Assembly (NCBI GenBank): GCA_014728765.1
Contig: WJLA01000028.1
Coordinates: 1 to 24,909 of the forward strand
Direction: 5' to 3'
DNA length: 24,909 nucleotides
Source: Candidatus Peregrinibacteria bacterium
GTDB lineage: Bacteria; Patescibacteriota; Gracilibacteria; UBA1369
Part shown: in pieces, positions 7,093 to 14,422 of the stretch
How positions within the stretch are numbered: position 1 is the first letter of the stretch
Layout: each line of letters opens with the position of its first letter
Translations under genes and position numbers: made by a program
Notes under the pieces: model-generated
What the model was told of the DNA's origin: nothing
Seen by the model: the letters and a program-made list of their open reading frames with translations, nothing else
Databases searched by the model: none

Positions 7093-7668
7093 ATGCCATA
7101 TTATCACCCAATTCCTCTAATGCCTTATTGTTGCGTTCCTGCAGCTTTGCAGTGGATTTTGTATAGACGTGGACTGGATATTCTGGATCAAGAAACTATC
7201 GGAGCAAATTTAGGATTGCAATTACCGATCAGTGGAAAAAAAATATTCAGAAATCCCGGAATTATTTTTACTGACAAAAAACCGGTTGATGGATATGGAA
7301 CAAGAATTCATATTCCTGAATATTCAATTCAAAAGTTTTTCGATAAATATGGATTCAAACTGAAAATAAGCGATCTTTACACCTTTAAAACCAACTCTCA
7401 AATCCATGATTTTCTAGTAGAAAACATGAAACCGGAAAATGATATTATTTTACGTTGGCATACGCGTATTTTCAAAGGAGGCAAAGAACCGGAAGGTGTT
7501 GGTCACTTTTCCGTGATAGAAGACTATGACCCAAGTGACCAAGAGGTTGTGATCGGAGATCCTGATCCTCCATTTTTCAAAAAAGCAAGTTTAGGACAAT
7601 TATTATACGCCATGTCGGATCAAGTCGATGGCATTCAAAGAGGAATGTATTTGGTTGAAAATGCCTGA
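7093..7668 (+). CDS. Papain/C39-like cysteine peptidase-fold protein
   Basis: A 191-residue protein with no signal peptide or membrane segment. The N-terminal motif PYCCVPAALQWIL (Cys13/Cys14 at the start of a helix) resembles the nucleophile helix of C39-like and related papain-fold proteins. About 120 residues later GVGHFSVIEDYDPSDQEVVI supplies a His (138) on a strand, followed by GDPDPP with Asp156, the usual order Cys-His-Asp. A Trp/Tyr-rich central region separates them. Proteins of this fold cleave leader peptides or act as acyltransferases; without a transporter domain the substrate is unknown. The absence of a signal peptide argues for cytoplasmic action. It is flanked by two small genes on the other strand. 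Fold and catalytic residues are inferred by motif. Confidence 0.6.
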   Translation: MPYYHPIPLMPYCCVPAALQWILYRRGLDILDQETIGANLGLQLPISGKKIFRNPGIIFTDKKPVDGYGTRIHIPEYSIQKFFDKYGFKLKISDLYTFKTNSQIHDFLVENMKPENDIILRWHTRIFKGGKEPEGVGHFSVIEDYDPSDQEVVIGDPDPPFFKKASLGQLLYAMSDQVDGIQRGMYLVENA

Positions 7669-7692
7669 AAATCAAAACTCATCTCAAAAAAC

Positions 7693-7708
7693 CTTCATTA
7701 AAATGAAG
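7693..7708 (+). terminator. Weak terminator hairpin after the papain/C39-like gene
   Basis: CTTCATT/AATGAAG (7693-7699 with 7702-7708) lies 25 nt after the stop codon. The stem is AT-rich and only TTT follows, so this is a low-strength candidate. Confidence 0.3.
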
Positions 7709-7777
7709 TTTCAAAACCATTACTTTTACCATCACAATTTTTAATTGATCAAAAACAATCGGCTCTTTTTTTGCTTT

Positions 7778-7978
7778 CTAATCGTTAACAGCTCTTCTGA
7801 TATTATTTCTTGTTTCTCTAGTGGTATTTGTTAATTCACGAATATCACTTCTCCTTGGAACTGCATCCACATTGCTTTTTTGACTTAGAGTTGGCAAGTC
7901 TACAATTTCTCCTTTTGCAACTCTTCCATTAAACTTTTTGGAATATCTACCATTGTTATTACTGAATAACTTCAACAT
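7778..7978 (-). CDS. Small basic protein, unrecognised
   Basis: A 66-residue basic protein with no cysteine, signal peptide or membrane helix. The N-terminus (MLKLFSNNNGRYSKKFNGRV) is basic, and the C-terminal third (RRSDIRELTNTTRETRNNIR) could form one polar helix. Gene status is supported by a well-formed promoter upstream (TTGACA, 17 bp, TATTAT). No SD precedes the ATG. A nucleic-acid-binding role would fit the charge, but this is a guess; no family recognised. Confidence 0.5.
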   Translation of the reverse strand: MLKLFSNNNGRYSKKFNGRVAKGEIVDLPTLSQKSNVDAVPRRSDIRELTNTTRETRNNIRRAVND

Positions 7979-8007
7979 ATTTATTTTTGTTATTATGTTA
8001 TTAAATA

Positions 8008-8036
8008 ATAATAATATAAAAAAGACAACATGTCAA
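8008..8036 (-). promoter_or_regulatory. Sigma-70-type promoter for the small basic protein gene
   Basis: On the minus strand TTGACA (complement of 8031-8036), a 17-bp spacer and TATTAT (complement of 8008-8013). The ATG is 29 nt beyond the -10 box. The -35 is perfect and the -10 matches 5 of 6. The rest of the spacer up to the tRNA (8037-8214) holds only small AT-rich inverted repeats, e.g. AAGCT/AGCTT at 8119-8132. Confidence 0.65.
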
Positions 8037-8214
8037 ATATATATTATTAATCATATCAAATAAAAAAGGACTTACTTATAAAATTAATAGGAATATTATA
8101 TCAGTCAGTAAACAATAAAAGCTGATTAGCTTCAAAGATTTGGTATGGCACTAATCTATGGGGATTTTTTTATGTAAGAAAACAGATTGAGTCCGTTTTT
8201 AGGATACAGTTCAA

Positions 8215-8307
8215 TGGCGGAGAGAGAGGGATTCGAACCCTCGCGCCGGCGGATGCCGACCTACAGGATTAGCAATCCCGCCCCTTCAGCCTCTTGGGTA
8301 TCTCTCC
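8215..8307 (-). tRNA. tRNA-Ser (anticodon GCU)
   Basis: Read on the minus strand the 93-nt gene starts GGAGAGATACCC and ends TCTCTCCGCCA. The 7-bp acceptor stem GGAGAGA/TCTCTCC is perfect, with discriminator G and an encoded CCA. The anticodon loop TTGCTAA gives GCU, which reads AGC/AGU serine codons. A long variable arm, typical of tRNA-Ser, and a canonical GGTTCGAATCC T-arm are present. A plus-strand ORF across it is spurious. Confidence 0.95.
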
Positions 8308-8321
8308 ACTATTTGTCATTC

Positions 8322-8349
8322 ATTATATCAGCGACAATTGATTGTTCAA
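8322..8349 (-). promoter_or_regulatory. Promoter of tRNA-Ser(GCU)
   Basis: On the minus strand TTGAAC (complement of 8344-8349), a 16-bp spacer and consensus TATAAT (complement of 8322-8327), with the mature tRNA 5' end 15 nt beyond. Confidence 0.6.
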
Positions 8350-8487
8350 AGTTCAACGCCCGACAATTGTAATATCTTACTATTTAAAAATCAAATTAAA
8401 CTTGAGTTTGTCTTCATGGAAAAAAATATGTCAGAATAAGCTTTTGTGTTAATATCGATGCAATTGATCAATATATAAAAACTGACC

Positions 8488-9825
8488 ATGCAGAATTTAA
8501 CAATAGTAGGCTCGGGAAGGTTCGCTAAAGTACTTTGCGAATTACTGAAAGCTGACTTTGAAATCACAATACTAACCAGAGATGAAAATCGAGCCAAACA
8601 AGATAAATACCTAAAAAAATTCAATCCTACAGAAAATTTTGAAAAAGCATATCACGGAAAACGAACAATTATTTATTCCGTGCCAATACATAGTCTGGAA
8701 ACTACGCTTAAGGATCAATTGGATCATTTGAAAGATCATCACACGATAATTGATGTTTTGTCAGTTAAAGTACACCCTAAAAAGCTTTATCAAAAAATGC
8801 TGAGAGGCAAAGCAACTCAAGTTATTTTGACACACCCCATGTTTGGTCCCGATTCTGCCAAAAATGGGTTTAAAGATCTGCCGATTATGTTAGATAATCT
8901 TTCCGCATCTTCAAAAAATTATCAAAATTGGAAGAAAATTTGCAAAAAAAATGGACTCAAAATTGTAGAAATGTCGGCAGAAGAGCACGACAGATTAGCG
9001 GCTAACACGCAAGGTCTGACACATTTTATCGGTAGACTTTTGAATGAATTTGATTTGCCCAAAACCCCGATTGACACTTCAGGAATCAAAAAATTACAAG
9101 AAATCAGAGAGCAAACATGTCATGATACCTGGGAACTGTTTTTAGGACTTCAAAATTATAATCCATACACGAAGCGTATGCGTTTAAAGCTTGGAGATAT
9201 TTACGATCGACTTTTTAACCGCTTGCTTCCGGAAAGAATCAGTAAAGATTACATAGTTTTTGGAATTCAAGGTGATAAAGGAAGTTTCAATGAGCAAGCG
9301 TTACAAGACTACGCAAAACGACACAATATCAAAAATTTTAAAGTTAAATATTTGAGAACTACGGAAAGAGTATTGTCTGAGCTTCACAAGGGTAATATTG
9401 ATTATGGTCAATTCGCTATGCATAACTCCATTGGTGGAGTGGTTCAAGAGAGTATTCAGGCAGCTGCCAGACACAAATTCAAAATAGTTGAAGAATTTGC
9501 CATCATTATTGCACATTATATGATGAAAAGATCTGATGCCAAAGTTGAAGAAATTGATACTATCATGACTCATCCTCAAGTTTTAAAACAATGCAAAAGC
9601 AATCTGGCCGAAAAATACCCGCATCTAAAAAAAACAAGTGGCAAAGGTGATTTGATCGGGCATGCTACCGTTGCTAAACAAATGTCTCAAAAGAAAATTC
9701 CCAAAAATGTTGCGGTAATGGGTCCCGAAATTCTCAGTAAAATTTATAATTTAGATATCATTGATAAAAACCTTCAGGATAGCAAACAAAACTACACCAC
9801 ATTTTTAATGACCAAGAGAGGATAA
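8488..9825 (+). CDS. Fused prephenate/arogenate dehydrogenase - prephenate dehydratase
   Basis: A 445-residue bifunctional aromatic amino acid enzyme. Residues 1-165 are a Rossmann NAD(P) domain (VGSGRFAKVL at 7-16; THPMFGPDSAKNGFKDLP at 115-132). Residues 166-250 are the helical TyrA dimerisation domain (EEHDRLAANTQGLTHFIGRL). This half resembles plant-type arogenate dehydrogenases more than classical TyrA. Residues 255-445 are a prephenate dehydratase domain: GIQGDKGSFNEQAL (259-272), AMHNSIGGVV (310-319), THPQVLKQCK (361-370) and NYTTFL (435-440). The family's key Asn (313), Gln and Thr (437) are kept, but the usual ENS is HNS and TRF is TTF. There is no ACT domain, so no classical phenylalanine feedback. 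The dehydrogenase half would make tyrosine (or its 4-hydroxyphenylpyruvate precursor), the dehydratase half phenylpyruvate. Monocistronic; no chorismate mutase domain or SD is seen. Confidence 0.85.
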   Translation: MQNLTIVGSGRFAKVLCELLKADFEITILTRDENRAKQDKYLKKFNPTENFEKAYHGKRTIIYSVPIHSLETTLKDQLDHLKDHHTIIDVLSVKVHPKKLYQKMLRGKATQVILTHPMFGPDSAKNGFKDLPIMLDNLSASSKNYQNWKKICKKNGLKIVEMSAEEHDRLAANTQGLTHFIGRLLNEFDLPKTPIDTSGIKKLQEIREQTCHDTWELFLGLQNYNPYTKRMRLKLGDIYDRLFNRLLPERISKDYIVFGIQGDKGSFNEQALQDYAKRHNIKNFKVKYLRTTERVLSELHKGNIDYGQFAMHNSIGGVVQESIQAAARHKFKIVEEFAIIIAHYMMKRSDAKVEEIDTIMTHPQVLKQCKSNLAEKYPHLKKTSGKGDLIGHATVAKQMSQKKIPKNVAVMGPEILSKIYNLDIIDKNLQDSKQNYTTFLMTKRG

Positions 9826-9843
9826 GCACATTTCCAAAAAAAC

Positions 9844-9872
9844 TTGACAAAATATAAATAATATTTAATAAT
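9844..9872 (+). promoter_or_regulatory. Sigma-70-type promoter for the 9901 gene
   Basis: TTGACA (9844-9849), a 17-bp spacer and AATAAT (9867-9872), with the ATG at 9901. The expected leader is about 20 nt and contains no SD. Confidence 0.65.
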
Positions 9873-9900
9873 CCAGTCTTGACAATAACTATTAAATATT

Positions 9901-11010
9901 ATGAATTCATCAAAAAGAAGACATTTGGAAGCTATTCCATCAACAGGTCAGCCGACACGTCGTTATGATGAAGCTGAAACTGTAAGAGGAGATGCAACTG
10001 ATTATATTCAAGCACCGATTTCATCATCAGAAATTCCCACAACCAGAATGAAAGAAGCTAATCACGATCGAGTAGTGGTTTCAATAAATGCCAAAAACTC
10101 TGATAGTGAAAACCCGACCATTATCGATAATTCAAATCCTGCAACAGATATTCCGGCTTCTCCGAATAAGCCTAAAAGCTTTTATAGAGGCACCTTACCA
10201 TCTTTAAATGAAGACGATTTTGATACAATCAGACCAATTGCCACTGGAGCAAAATACAGAAAAAGAATCCCAAAAGCTATCGGTACCATTTCCTCTATAG
10301 TAGCATCCGCAGCAATAGGTGCATTAGGTTATCATTTTAGTGAAAGATTGAATAATAATGGTAATAATAATTCCGAACAATCAAGTCATCAACAGAATGT
10401 AGCACCTTCCAACGGTGTTGATCAAAAAACCGATCATCAATCGGACAACAAAACACAATACCAAGCAAATTGGAGACAGATGAAAAATAATCCCACAATT
10501 TATAGAAATAAAGGAATAGAAATCGCAGCTGGTGAAAGTGGAGTGGTTCTTATGATTGAGACAAAGAATCCTGAAAAACTTGAGGATAAAGGGGTTAAAC
10601 CGGTTCTTACAAAAACCTTTGCCGCCAATCAACAATGCCTAGATCCAAACACCAGAACTCTAACTGATAGTTGTAACGCATATGTTTTGAAATATTACAG
10701 TAGATGTTTTCCCCAATTTACCAATGAATGGAGTAGAACACATGCAGATGCATTAAGCTCTGTTGAATACAATGATTCCGGTGTAACAATGGCTTCTTAT
10801 TCTGTTCAAGTTGAAATGTGCTCAAAACAAGAACAGGAAAAACTTGCTAAAGAATATGCTTTTAAAACTCCGGAAGAAATAAGGAACACTATCTATCAGA
10901 AATTATTAGACAAAGGAGTAACCATATTACCAAACTATACTTTTGAAGAAAAAAATGGTTTAAAAGCAGCCAAAGCTGCTTACGCAACAGAGTTCCAAGG
11001 GACAAAATAA
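9901..11010 (+). CDS. Unrecognised single-pass membrane protein with disordered N-terminus
   Basis: A 369-residue protein. Residues 1-118 are polar, rich in Ser, Pro, Thr and Asp and probably disordered. A basic patch KYRKRIPK precedes one hydrophobic segment at about 126-145 (AIGTISSIVASAAIGALGYH). A Asn/Gln/Ser-rich linker (149-190) then leads to a C-terminal domain of about 180 residues with four cysteines (near 246, 258, 268 and 307), which could form two disulfides outside the cell. The basic patch before the helix predicts a cytoplasmic N-terminus and extracellular C-terminus. A good promoter lies upstream. The gene converges with the 11013-11534 gene, two bases separating the stops. 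No family recognised. Confidence 0.7.
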   Translation: MNSSKRRHLEAIPSTGQPTRRYDEAETVRGDATDYIQAPISSSEIPTTRMKEANHDRVVVSINAKNSDSENPTIIDNSNPATDIPASPNKPKSFYRGTLPSLNEDDFDTIRPIATGAKYRKRIPKAIGTISSIVASAAIGALGYHFSERLNNNGNNNSEQSSHQQNVAPSNGVDQKTDHQSDNKTQYQANWRQMKNNPTIYRNKGIEIAAGESGVVLMIETKNPEKLEDKGVKPVLTKTFAANQQCLDPNTRTLTDSCNAYVLKYYSRCFPQFTNEWSRTHADALSSVEYNDSGVTMASYSVQVEMCSKQEQEKLAKEYAFKTPEEIRNTIYQKLLDKGVTILPNYTFEEKNGLKAAKAAYATEFQGTK

Positions 11011-11012
11011 AA

Positions 11013-11534
11013 TTATCCTACTTTATTAAAAAAATTGCCTAAATTATACTGGCTTTCTCTAGGGAAGCCAGATTCTTTAGCATTATCATAGCAAGGTAAT
11101 TCCGGCTTCGGATTAATGCAGTTGGCCATATTAGCTCTAATCTCTTCAATCATGTTTGCAGTCAGTGGGTAAAGCTTGATCTCGGCATCAGGAAAAGTTA
11201 ATACCCTACTCGGTGTAGCAATTACATCCATGCTCTTTTCTACTAAAACTCTTACCAAGCTATCAAGGTCGCTATAGTTTTCAGTGAAATCATTTCTTTT
11301 TTCAAAATTCAAAATTTTGAAACCTTTCAGCTTATCAATCACTTCATAATTGATATGATGAACTAGTTCTCGAGTATTATTTGATAATGCGCAGGGATTT
11401 TTTTCTAGAGTATCATAAAATTCTAGATGAGTTTGATATTGCGGTGAGACAACAAGACTTGAACAATATTTTTCATCTTGTAACATTTCTTCTCCATTTT
11501 TTGTGATTGCGATTTCTTTAAACATAACAAACAA
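11013..11534 (-). CDS. Unrecognised 173-residue protein downstream of tRNA-Ser(UGA)
   Basis: A soluble, mixed alpha/beta protein with no signal peptide or membrane helix. The ATG at 11534 is used here; the ATG at 11525 (MFKEIAITK) is an equally plausible start. The sequence has a Leu/Val-rich middle (DLDSLVRVLVEKSMDVIATP, about residues 90-109) and a Pro/Asn-rich tail (NPKPELPCYDNAKESGFPRE). Its start lies only 12 nt after the tRNA-Ser(UGA) 3' end and no separate promoter is visible, so it is probably transcribed with the tRNA and freed by tRNA 3' processing. No family recognised. Confidence 0.6.
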   Translation of the reverse strand: MFVMFKEIAITKNGEEMLQDEKYCSSLVVSPQYQTHLEFYDTLEKNPCALSNNTRELVHHINYEVIDKLKGFKILNFEKRNDFTENYSDLDSLVRVLVEKSMDVIATPSRVLTFPDAEIKLYPLTANMIEEIRANMANCINPKPELPCYDNAKESGFPRESQYNLGNFFNKVG

Positions 11535-11546
11535 GCTAAATTTTTA

Positions 11547-11636
11547 TGGCGGAGAGAGAGGGATTCGAACCCCCGAGGAGCTTGCGCCCCTAACGGTTTT
11601 CAAGACCGCCGCTTTCGACCACTCAGCCATCTCTCC
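11547..11636 (-). tRNA. tRNA-Ser (anticodon UGA)
   Basis: On the minus strand the 90-nt gene starts GGAGAGATGGCTGAGTGGTC and ends TCTCTCCGCCA, with a perfect 7-bp acceptor stem, encoded CCA and a long variable arm. The anticodon loop CTTGAAA gives UGA, reading UCN serine codons. The plus-strand ORF across it is spurious. Confidence 0.95.
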
Positions 11637-11652
11637 GCGGATTTCTGACGGG

Positions 11653-11681
11653 AGTTTATTCCATTTTATCTTGATTCGCAA
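11653..11681 (-). promoter_or_regulatory. Promoter of tRNA-Ser(UGA) and probably the 11534 gene
   Basis: On the minus strand TTGCGA (complement of 11676-11681), a 17-bp spacer and TAAACT (complement of 11653-11658). Both boxes match 4 of 6 bases. The tRNA 5' end is 17 nt beyond the -10. Confidence 0.5.
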
Positions 11682-11763
11682 GACTTTTTAAATTTAATTC
11701 ATAAAATTTTTAACCGAATTTAATTGGCTTTTTATATTTTCTGATGGAAAATAACCAATTTTA

Positions 11764-12081
11764 ATGAATATTACGCAACAAATCTGGCTAGATCTCGAAG
11801 GGTTAACTTTAATTTCCGACAACTCTCCAAAAATAAGGCTGAGAAAAAAAGAAATACAATTATTGTTATTTTTTGCCAAAAATCCTAATCGTATCATTGA
11901 TAGGTTATCACTTCTGGAATTGGTCTGGGATTATAATATCTATGCTCAAACCAATACTCTAGCTGTTCATATCAATAATCTTAGAAAAAAATTACAAAAC
12001 TTTAGAGATCTTAAAATTGAAACGATTTATGGAGTCGGATACAAATTCAATAATCAATTGGGCAGTCCCCGCGACTCTTAA
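11764..12081 (+). CDS. Orphan OmpR/PhoB-type winged-helix DNA-binding protein
   Basis: A 105-residue protein made of just the C-terminal effector domain of OmpR-family response regulators (Trans_reg_C). Residues 8-26 form the N-terminal beta sheet, and LRKKEIQLLLFFAKNPNRII (26-45) contains the conserved LxxKE-LL helix. LELVWDYN (51-58) is followed by the recognition helix region NTLAVHINNLRKKL (64-77), and IETIYGVGYKF (85-95) is the closing wing. All typical features are present. There is no receiver domain or histidine kinase nearby, so it is not controlled by standard phosphorylation in cis. The tail after the wing is short. It probably binds direct repeats as a dimer; targets unknown. No SD before the ATG. 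Confidence 0.85.
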   Translation: MNITQQIWLDLEGLTLISDNSPKIRLRKKEIQLLLFFAKNPNRIIDRLSLLELVWDYNIYAQTNTLAVHINNLRKKLQNFRDLKIETIYGVGYKFNNQLGSPRDS

Positions 12082-12184
12082 AAGAACCACAGGAACTCTA
12101 CAGCTATCTCAGCAATTTTTGAATTACACATAAGTATAACATGTCAATTCTAGGCATGAAGGATAACAAACAAATTAAACAAAT

Positions 12185-13423
12185 CTATTGAATACTGTTT
12201 AAATATTCAACTGCTGCATCAACTTGAGGATCTCTTGCAGCTTGATAATCTTCTTCGGTTAATTCAACTGTTCTATCCGGTTCCAGTCCGACATGATCGA
12301 TATTGCTTCCATCCGGTGAATACCATTTTGCAACTGTTAGTCTTAGACTTGATCCATCGGGTAAAGGATTAACTTCTTGAACACTGCCTTTACCGAAAGT
12401 TTTTTCACCAATAACAAGACCTCTTTCCAAGTCTTGCACGGCTGCTGCCACTATTTCAGAAGCTGACGCTGAACCTCTATTCACCAATACCACCAGCGGA
12501 ATATCAGGCAATTGAGCTTTTCCATCTGTGAAATATGTTTGATTTAACTGTGGGTCACGATATTTGATAGTGACAATTTCTTTGGCATCTCGAATAAAAG
12601 CTGACATAATGTCGACTGAGCCGGCCAAATATCCACCTCCATTATATCTTAAGTCAAGTACTATTCCTCTCCCTTCAGCCAACTTGATTTCATTGATCAC
12701 CTGATCAAATTCCATTTTTGTGTCGTCACTGAATTGATTTACCGTAACCAGCCATATTCCATCTTGTAATTCTTCATGTTCCACGCTGGCAACTTCAACT
12801 TGATCTCTTTCAATTGTTAAATCAAAAGGCTGCTCCACCCCTTCTCTGATAATAGTCAAAACCACTTCGGTTCCCTTTTCACCTCTAATTGCGTGAATGG
12901 CATCAAAAAGTGACATTTCAGCGGCCACTTCATCATCAATTTTATAAATTATATCATCAGGTAACAAGCCGGCCTCTTTGGCAGGTGAATTTTTTAATGG
13001 TGAAACAACCATCAAAACCTGATCTCTGACTGTTAATTCAGCCCCTATACCCTCCAAATCACCATTCAGGTTATCATTAAATTCTTGAGTTTCATCAGGT
13101 GTCATGAAAACGGTATACGGGTCTTCCAATGTTTCGGTTAAACCCTTGGTAGCTCCATAAACTACAGAATCACCATCAATTTCATCATCCTCTACATATT
13201 TCTTTTCCAAAATTTCTTTAACCAGCCAGAATGTATCAAGTTCTACTCCTTCAGCTTCAGCTCTGGCATTAAACTCTTTTTGAACAGGATCCGGATTGGA
13301 AATGATATCCGAAATAATTTCTGATTCCGCCACTTGATTTGTTACAACCGCTGCAGCCCATCCGAACAAAAAAACCGCTGTAAAAATTGCAAAATAACTT
13401 ATTATTCTTGTGCTTCTTTTCAT
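12185..13423 (-). CDS. ctpA: S41 C-terminal processing peptidase (CtpA/Prc family)
   Basis: A 412-residue secreted serine protease. Residues 8-28 form a single hydrophobic anchor or signal. A helical segment spans about 45-115 (TFWLVKEILEKKYV, DPYTVFMTPDE). A PDZ domain lies around 120-205 and binds the C-terminus of substrates. The catalytic domain contains LDLRYNGGG (256-264), NRGSASASE (315-323) with nucleophile Ser320, and GEKTFGKGSVQ (339-349) with Lys345, 25 residues apart as in other S41 enzymes. It should act outside the membrane, trimming C-termini of envelope proteins. It follows ymdB with 4 nt between stop and ATG, so the two are co-transcribed. Length is normal. The symbol is the family name; Prc versus CtpA subtype is not resolved. 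Confidence 0.92.
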   Translation of the reverse strand: MKRSTRIISYFAIFTAVFLFGWAAAVVTNQVAESEIISDIISNPDPVQKEFNARAEAEGVELDTFWLVKEILEKKYVEDDEIDGDSVVYGATKGLTETLEDPYTVFMTPDETQEFNDNLNGDLEGIGAELTVRDQVLMVVSPLKNSPAKEAGLLPDDIIYKIDDEVAAEMSLFDAIHAIRGEKGTEVVLTIIREGVEQPFDLTIERDQVEVASVEHEELQDGIWLVTVNQFSDDTKMEFDQVINEIKLAEGRGIVLDLRYNGGGYLAGSVDIMSAFIRDAKEIVTIKYRDPQLNQTYFTDGKAQLPDIPLVVLVNRGSASASEIVAAAVQDLERGLVIGEKTFGKGSVQEVNPLPDGSSLRLTVAKWYSPDGSNIDHVGLEPDRTVELTEEDYQAARDPQVDAAVEYLNSIQ

Positions 13424-13427
13424 ATGT

Positions 13428-14204
13428 TTAATCTATATATTTTTGAATTCGCTCTATACTTTTAGCATGTCTTGTTTTTTCATCAACGTCAATTAAAGTT
13501 GCATTAAAAAACACTGGTCCCTCGGCCACTTCATGTTTTACCGGCATTTGAGTCAAAAAGTTTTCTATTATTGGCTCTTTTTGTGCTCCAATCACGGAAT
13601 TAATTGGTCCATTCATGCCGACATCGGTCTGAAATGCTGTTCCTTTTTGCAAGATTCTTTCGTCAGCTGTCGGCACATGAGTATGTGTGCCGAAAACAGC
13701 ACTGGCTTTGCCATCAACATAATGAGCAAACGCCCATTTTTCCGAACTGGCTTCCGCATGAAAGTCAACAACTATCGCAGCAAATTGGTGATCAGAGTAT
13801 TTATCCAAAATCTGATCAAATTTTCTAAATGGATCATCCAAATTTGCATGCATAAAAACTCGACCCATTAAATTAATCACCAAAACCTCCTTATCTCCAA
13901 CTTTTACTATCCCATCACCTCTTCCCGGTATATTTTCGGGATAATTGGCGGGTCTAATCAATGGGTAGTCGACTTTCTTCATGTGTTCATAAATTTCTGA
14001 GACTTTCCACACATGATTTCCTGATGTGAAATAGTCGATTCCCAGTTCTTGCAATTCTTTAATTTTTGCATCACTGACTCCTTTGCCATGATGAACATTT
14101 TCAGCGTTGGCAATTATCAGATCCGCTTCAATTTCAGGCAAGCATTCTCGAACAGCTCTTCTGCCCGGCTTCCCATATATGTCTCCGATAAATAATATTT
14201 TCAT
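13428..14204 (-). CDS. ymdB: YmdB-family metallophosphoesterase
   Basis: A 258-residue calcineurin-like phosphoesterase of the YmdB/TIGR00282 family, known to hydrolyse 2',3'-cyclic nucleotides. Metal-binding motifs are all present: GDIYG (Asp8), NAEN (Glu35, Asn36), SGNHVW (Asn63, His64), DFHAE (His149) and FGTHTHV (His174, His176). There is no signal peptide, so it is cytoplasmic. It is the first gene of a two-gene minus-strand operon with the S41 protease. A weak upstream promoter is possible (TTGACT, 17 bp, TAATTT; complement of 14228-14256). In Bacillus, YmdB influences biofilm and RNA turnover; whether that applies here is unknown. Confidence 0.93.
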   Translation of the reverse strand: MKILFIGDIYGKPGRRAVRECLPEIEADLIIANAENVHHGKGVSDAKIKELQELGIDYFTSGNHVWKVSEIYEHMKKVDYPLIRPANYPENIPGRGDGIVKVGDKEVLVINLMGRVFMHANLDDPFRKFDQILDKYSDHQFAAIVVDFHAEASSEKWAFAHYVDGKASAVFGTHTHVPTADERILQKGTAFQTDVGMNGPINSVIGAQKEPIIENFLTQMPVKHEVAEGPVFFNATLIDVDEKTRHAKSIERIQKYID

Positions 14205-14331
14205 AAATGCAAAATAGAGCGTGATTAAAATTACAATCTAATTTATTTACAGTCAAATTAACTTTTTTAATCATTTATGTAACAAATTAAATTTATTTAC
14301 GTTATCTAATATGGAAACGACGAAATCATCC

Positions 14332-14364
14332 AAAAAAGCCTATTTCTCCCAAATGGGCTTTTTT
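14332..14364. terminator. Strong intrinsic terminator in the ymdB-recA divergent spacer
   Basis: AAAAAAGCCTATTT (14332-14345) pairs with AAATGGGCTTTTTT (14351-14364) around a CTCCC loop with one T-G pair. The stem is flanked by A- and T-tracts, so it could work in both directions. No known gene ends here: ymdB leaves to the left and recA to the right. It therefore implies an unseen short transcript or an attenuator in the recA leader. Confidence 0.7.
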
Positions 14365-14422
14365 TGGTTAAAAGTTTATCTTTATTTAAGATTGAAGTGT
14401 TTTAATTCAAACACATTTTAAA

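Noticed and set aside
8187..8372. Plus-strand ORF across tRNA-Ser(GCU)
   Set aside because: It is the antisense translation of the tRNA, a well-known spurious pattern (AEREGFEPSRRR-type).
8214..11572. 27-bp direct repeat (8214-8240 and 11546-11572) flanking 3.3 kb, like att sites of an island
   Set aside because: Both copies are the 3' ends of complete, different tRNA-Ser genes; the identity is explained by tRNA homology, and no integrase lies between them.
11503..11691. Plus-strand ORF across tRNA-Ser(UGA)
   Set aside because: Same artefact: GERGIRTP-type translation opposite a tRNA-Ser.
13533..13871. Plus-strand ORF of 112 codons opposite ymdB
   Set aside because: Shadow of a conserved gene on the other strand; His/Cys/Phe-rich composition is not protein-like.
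14311..14421. 36-codon ORF upstream of recA as a leader peptide
   Set aside because: It runs straight through the terminator stem, has no SD or codon pattern typical of a leader peptide, and ends without relation to recA.
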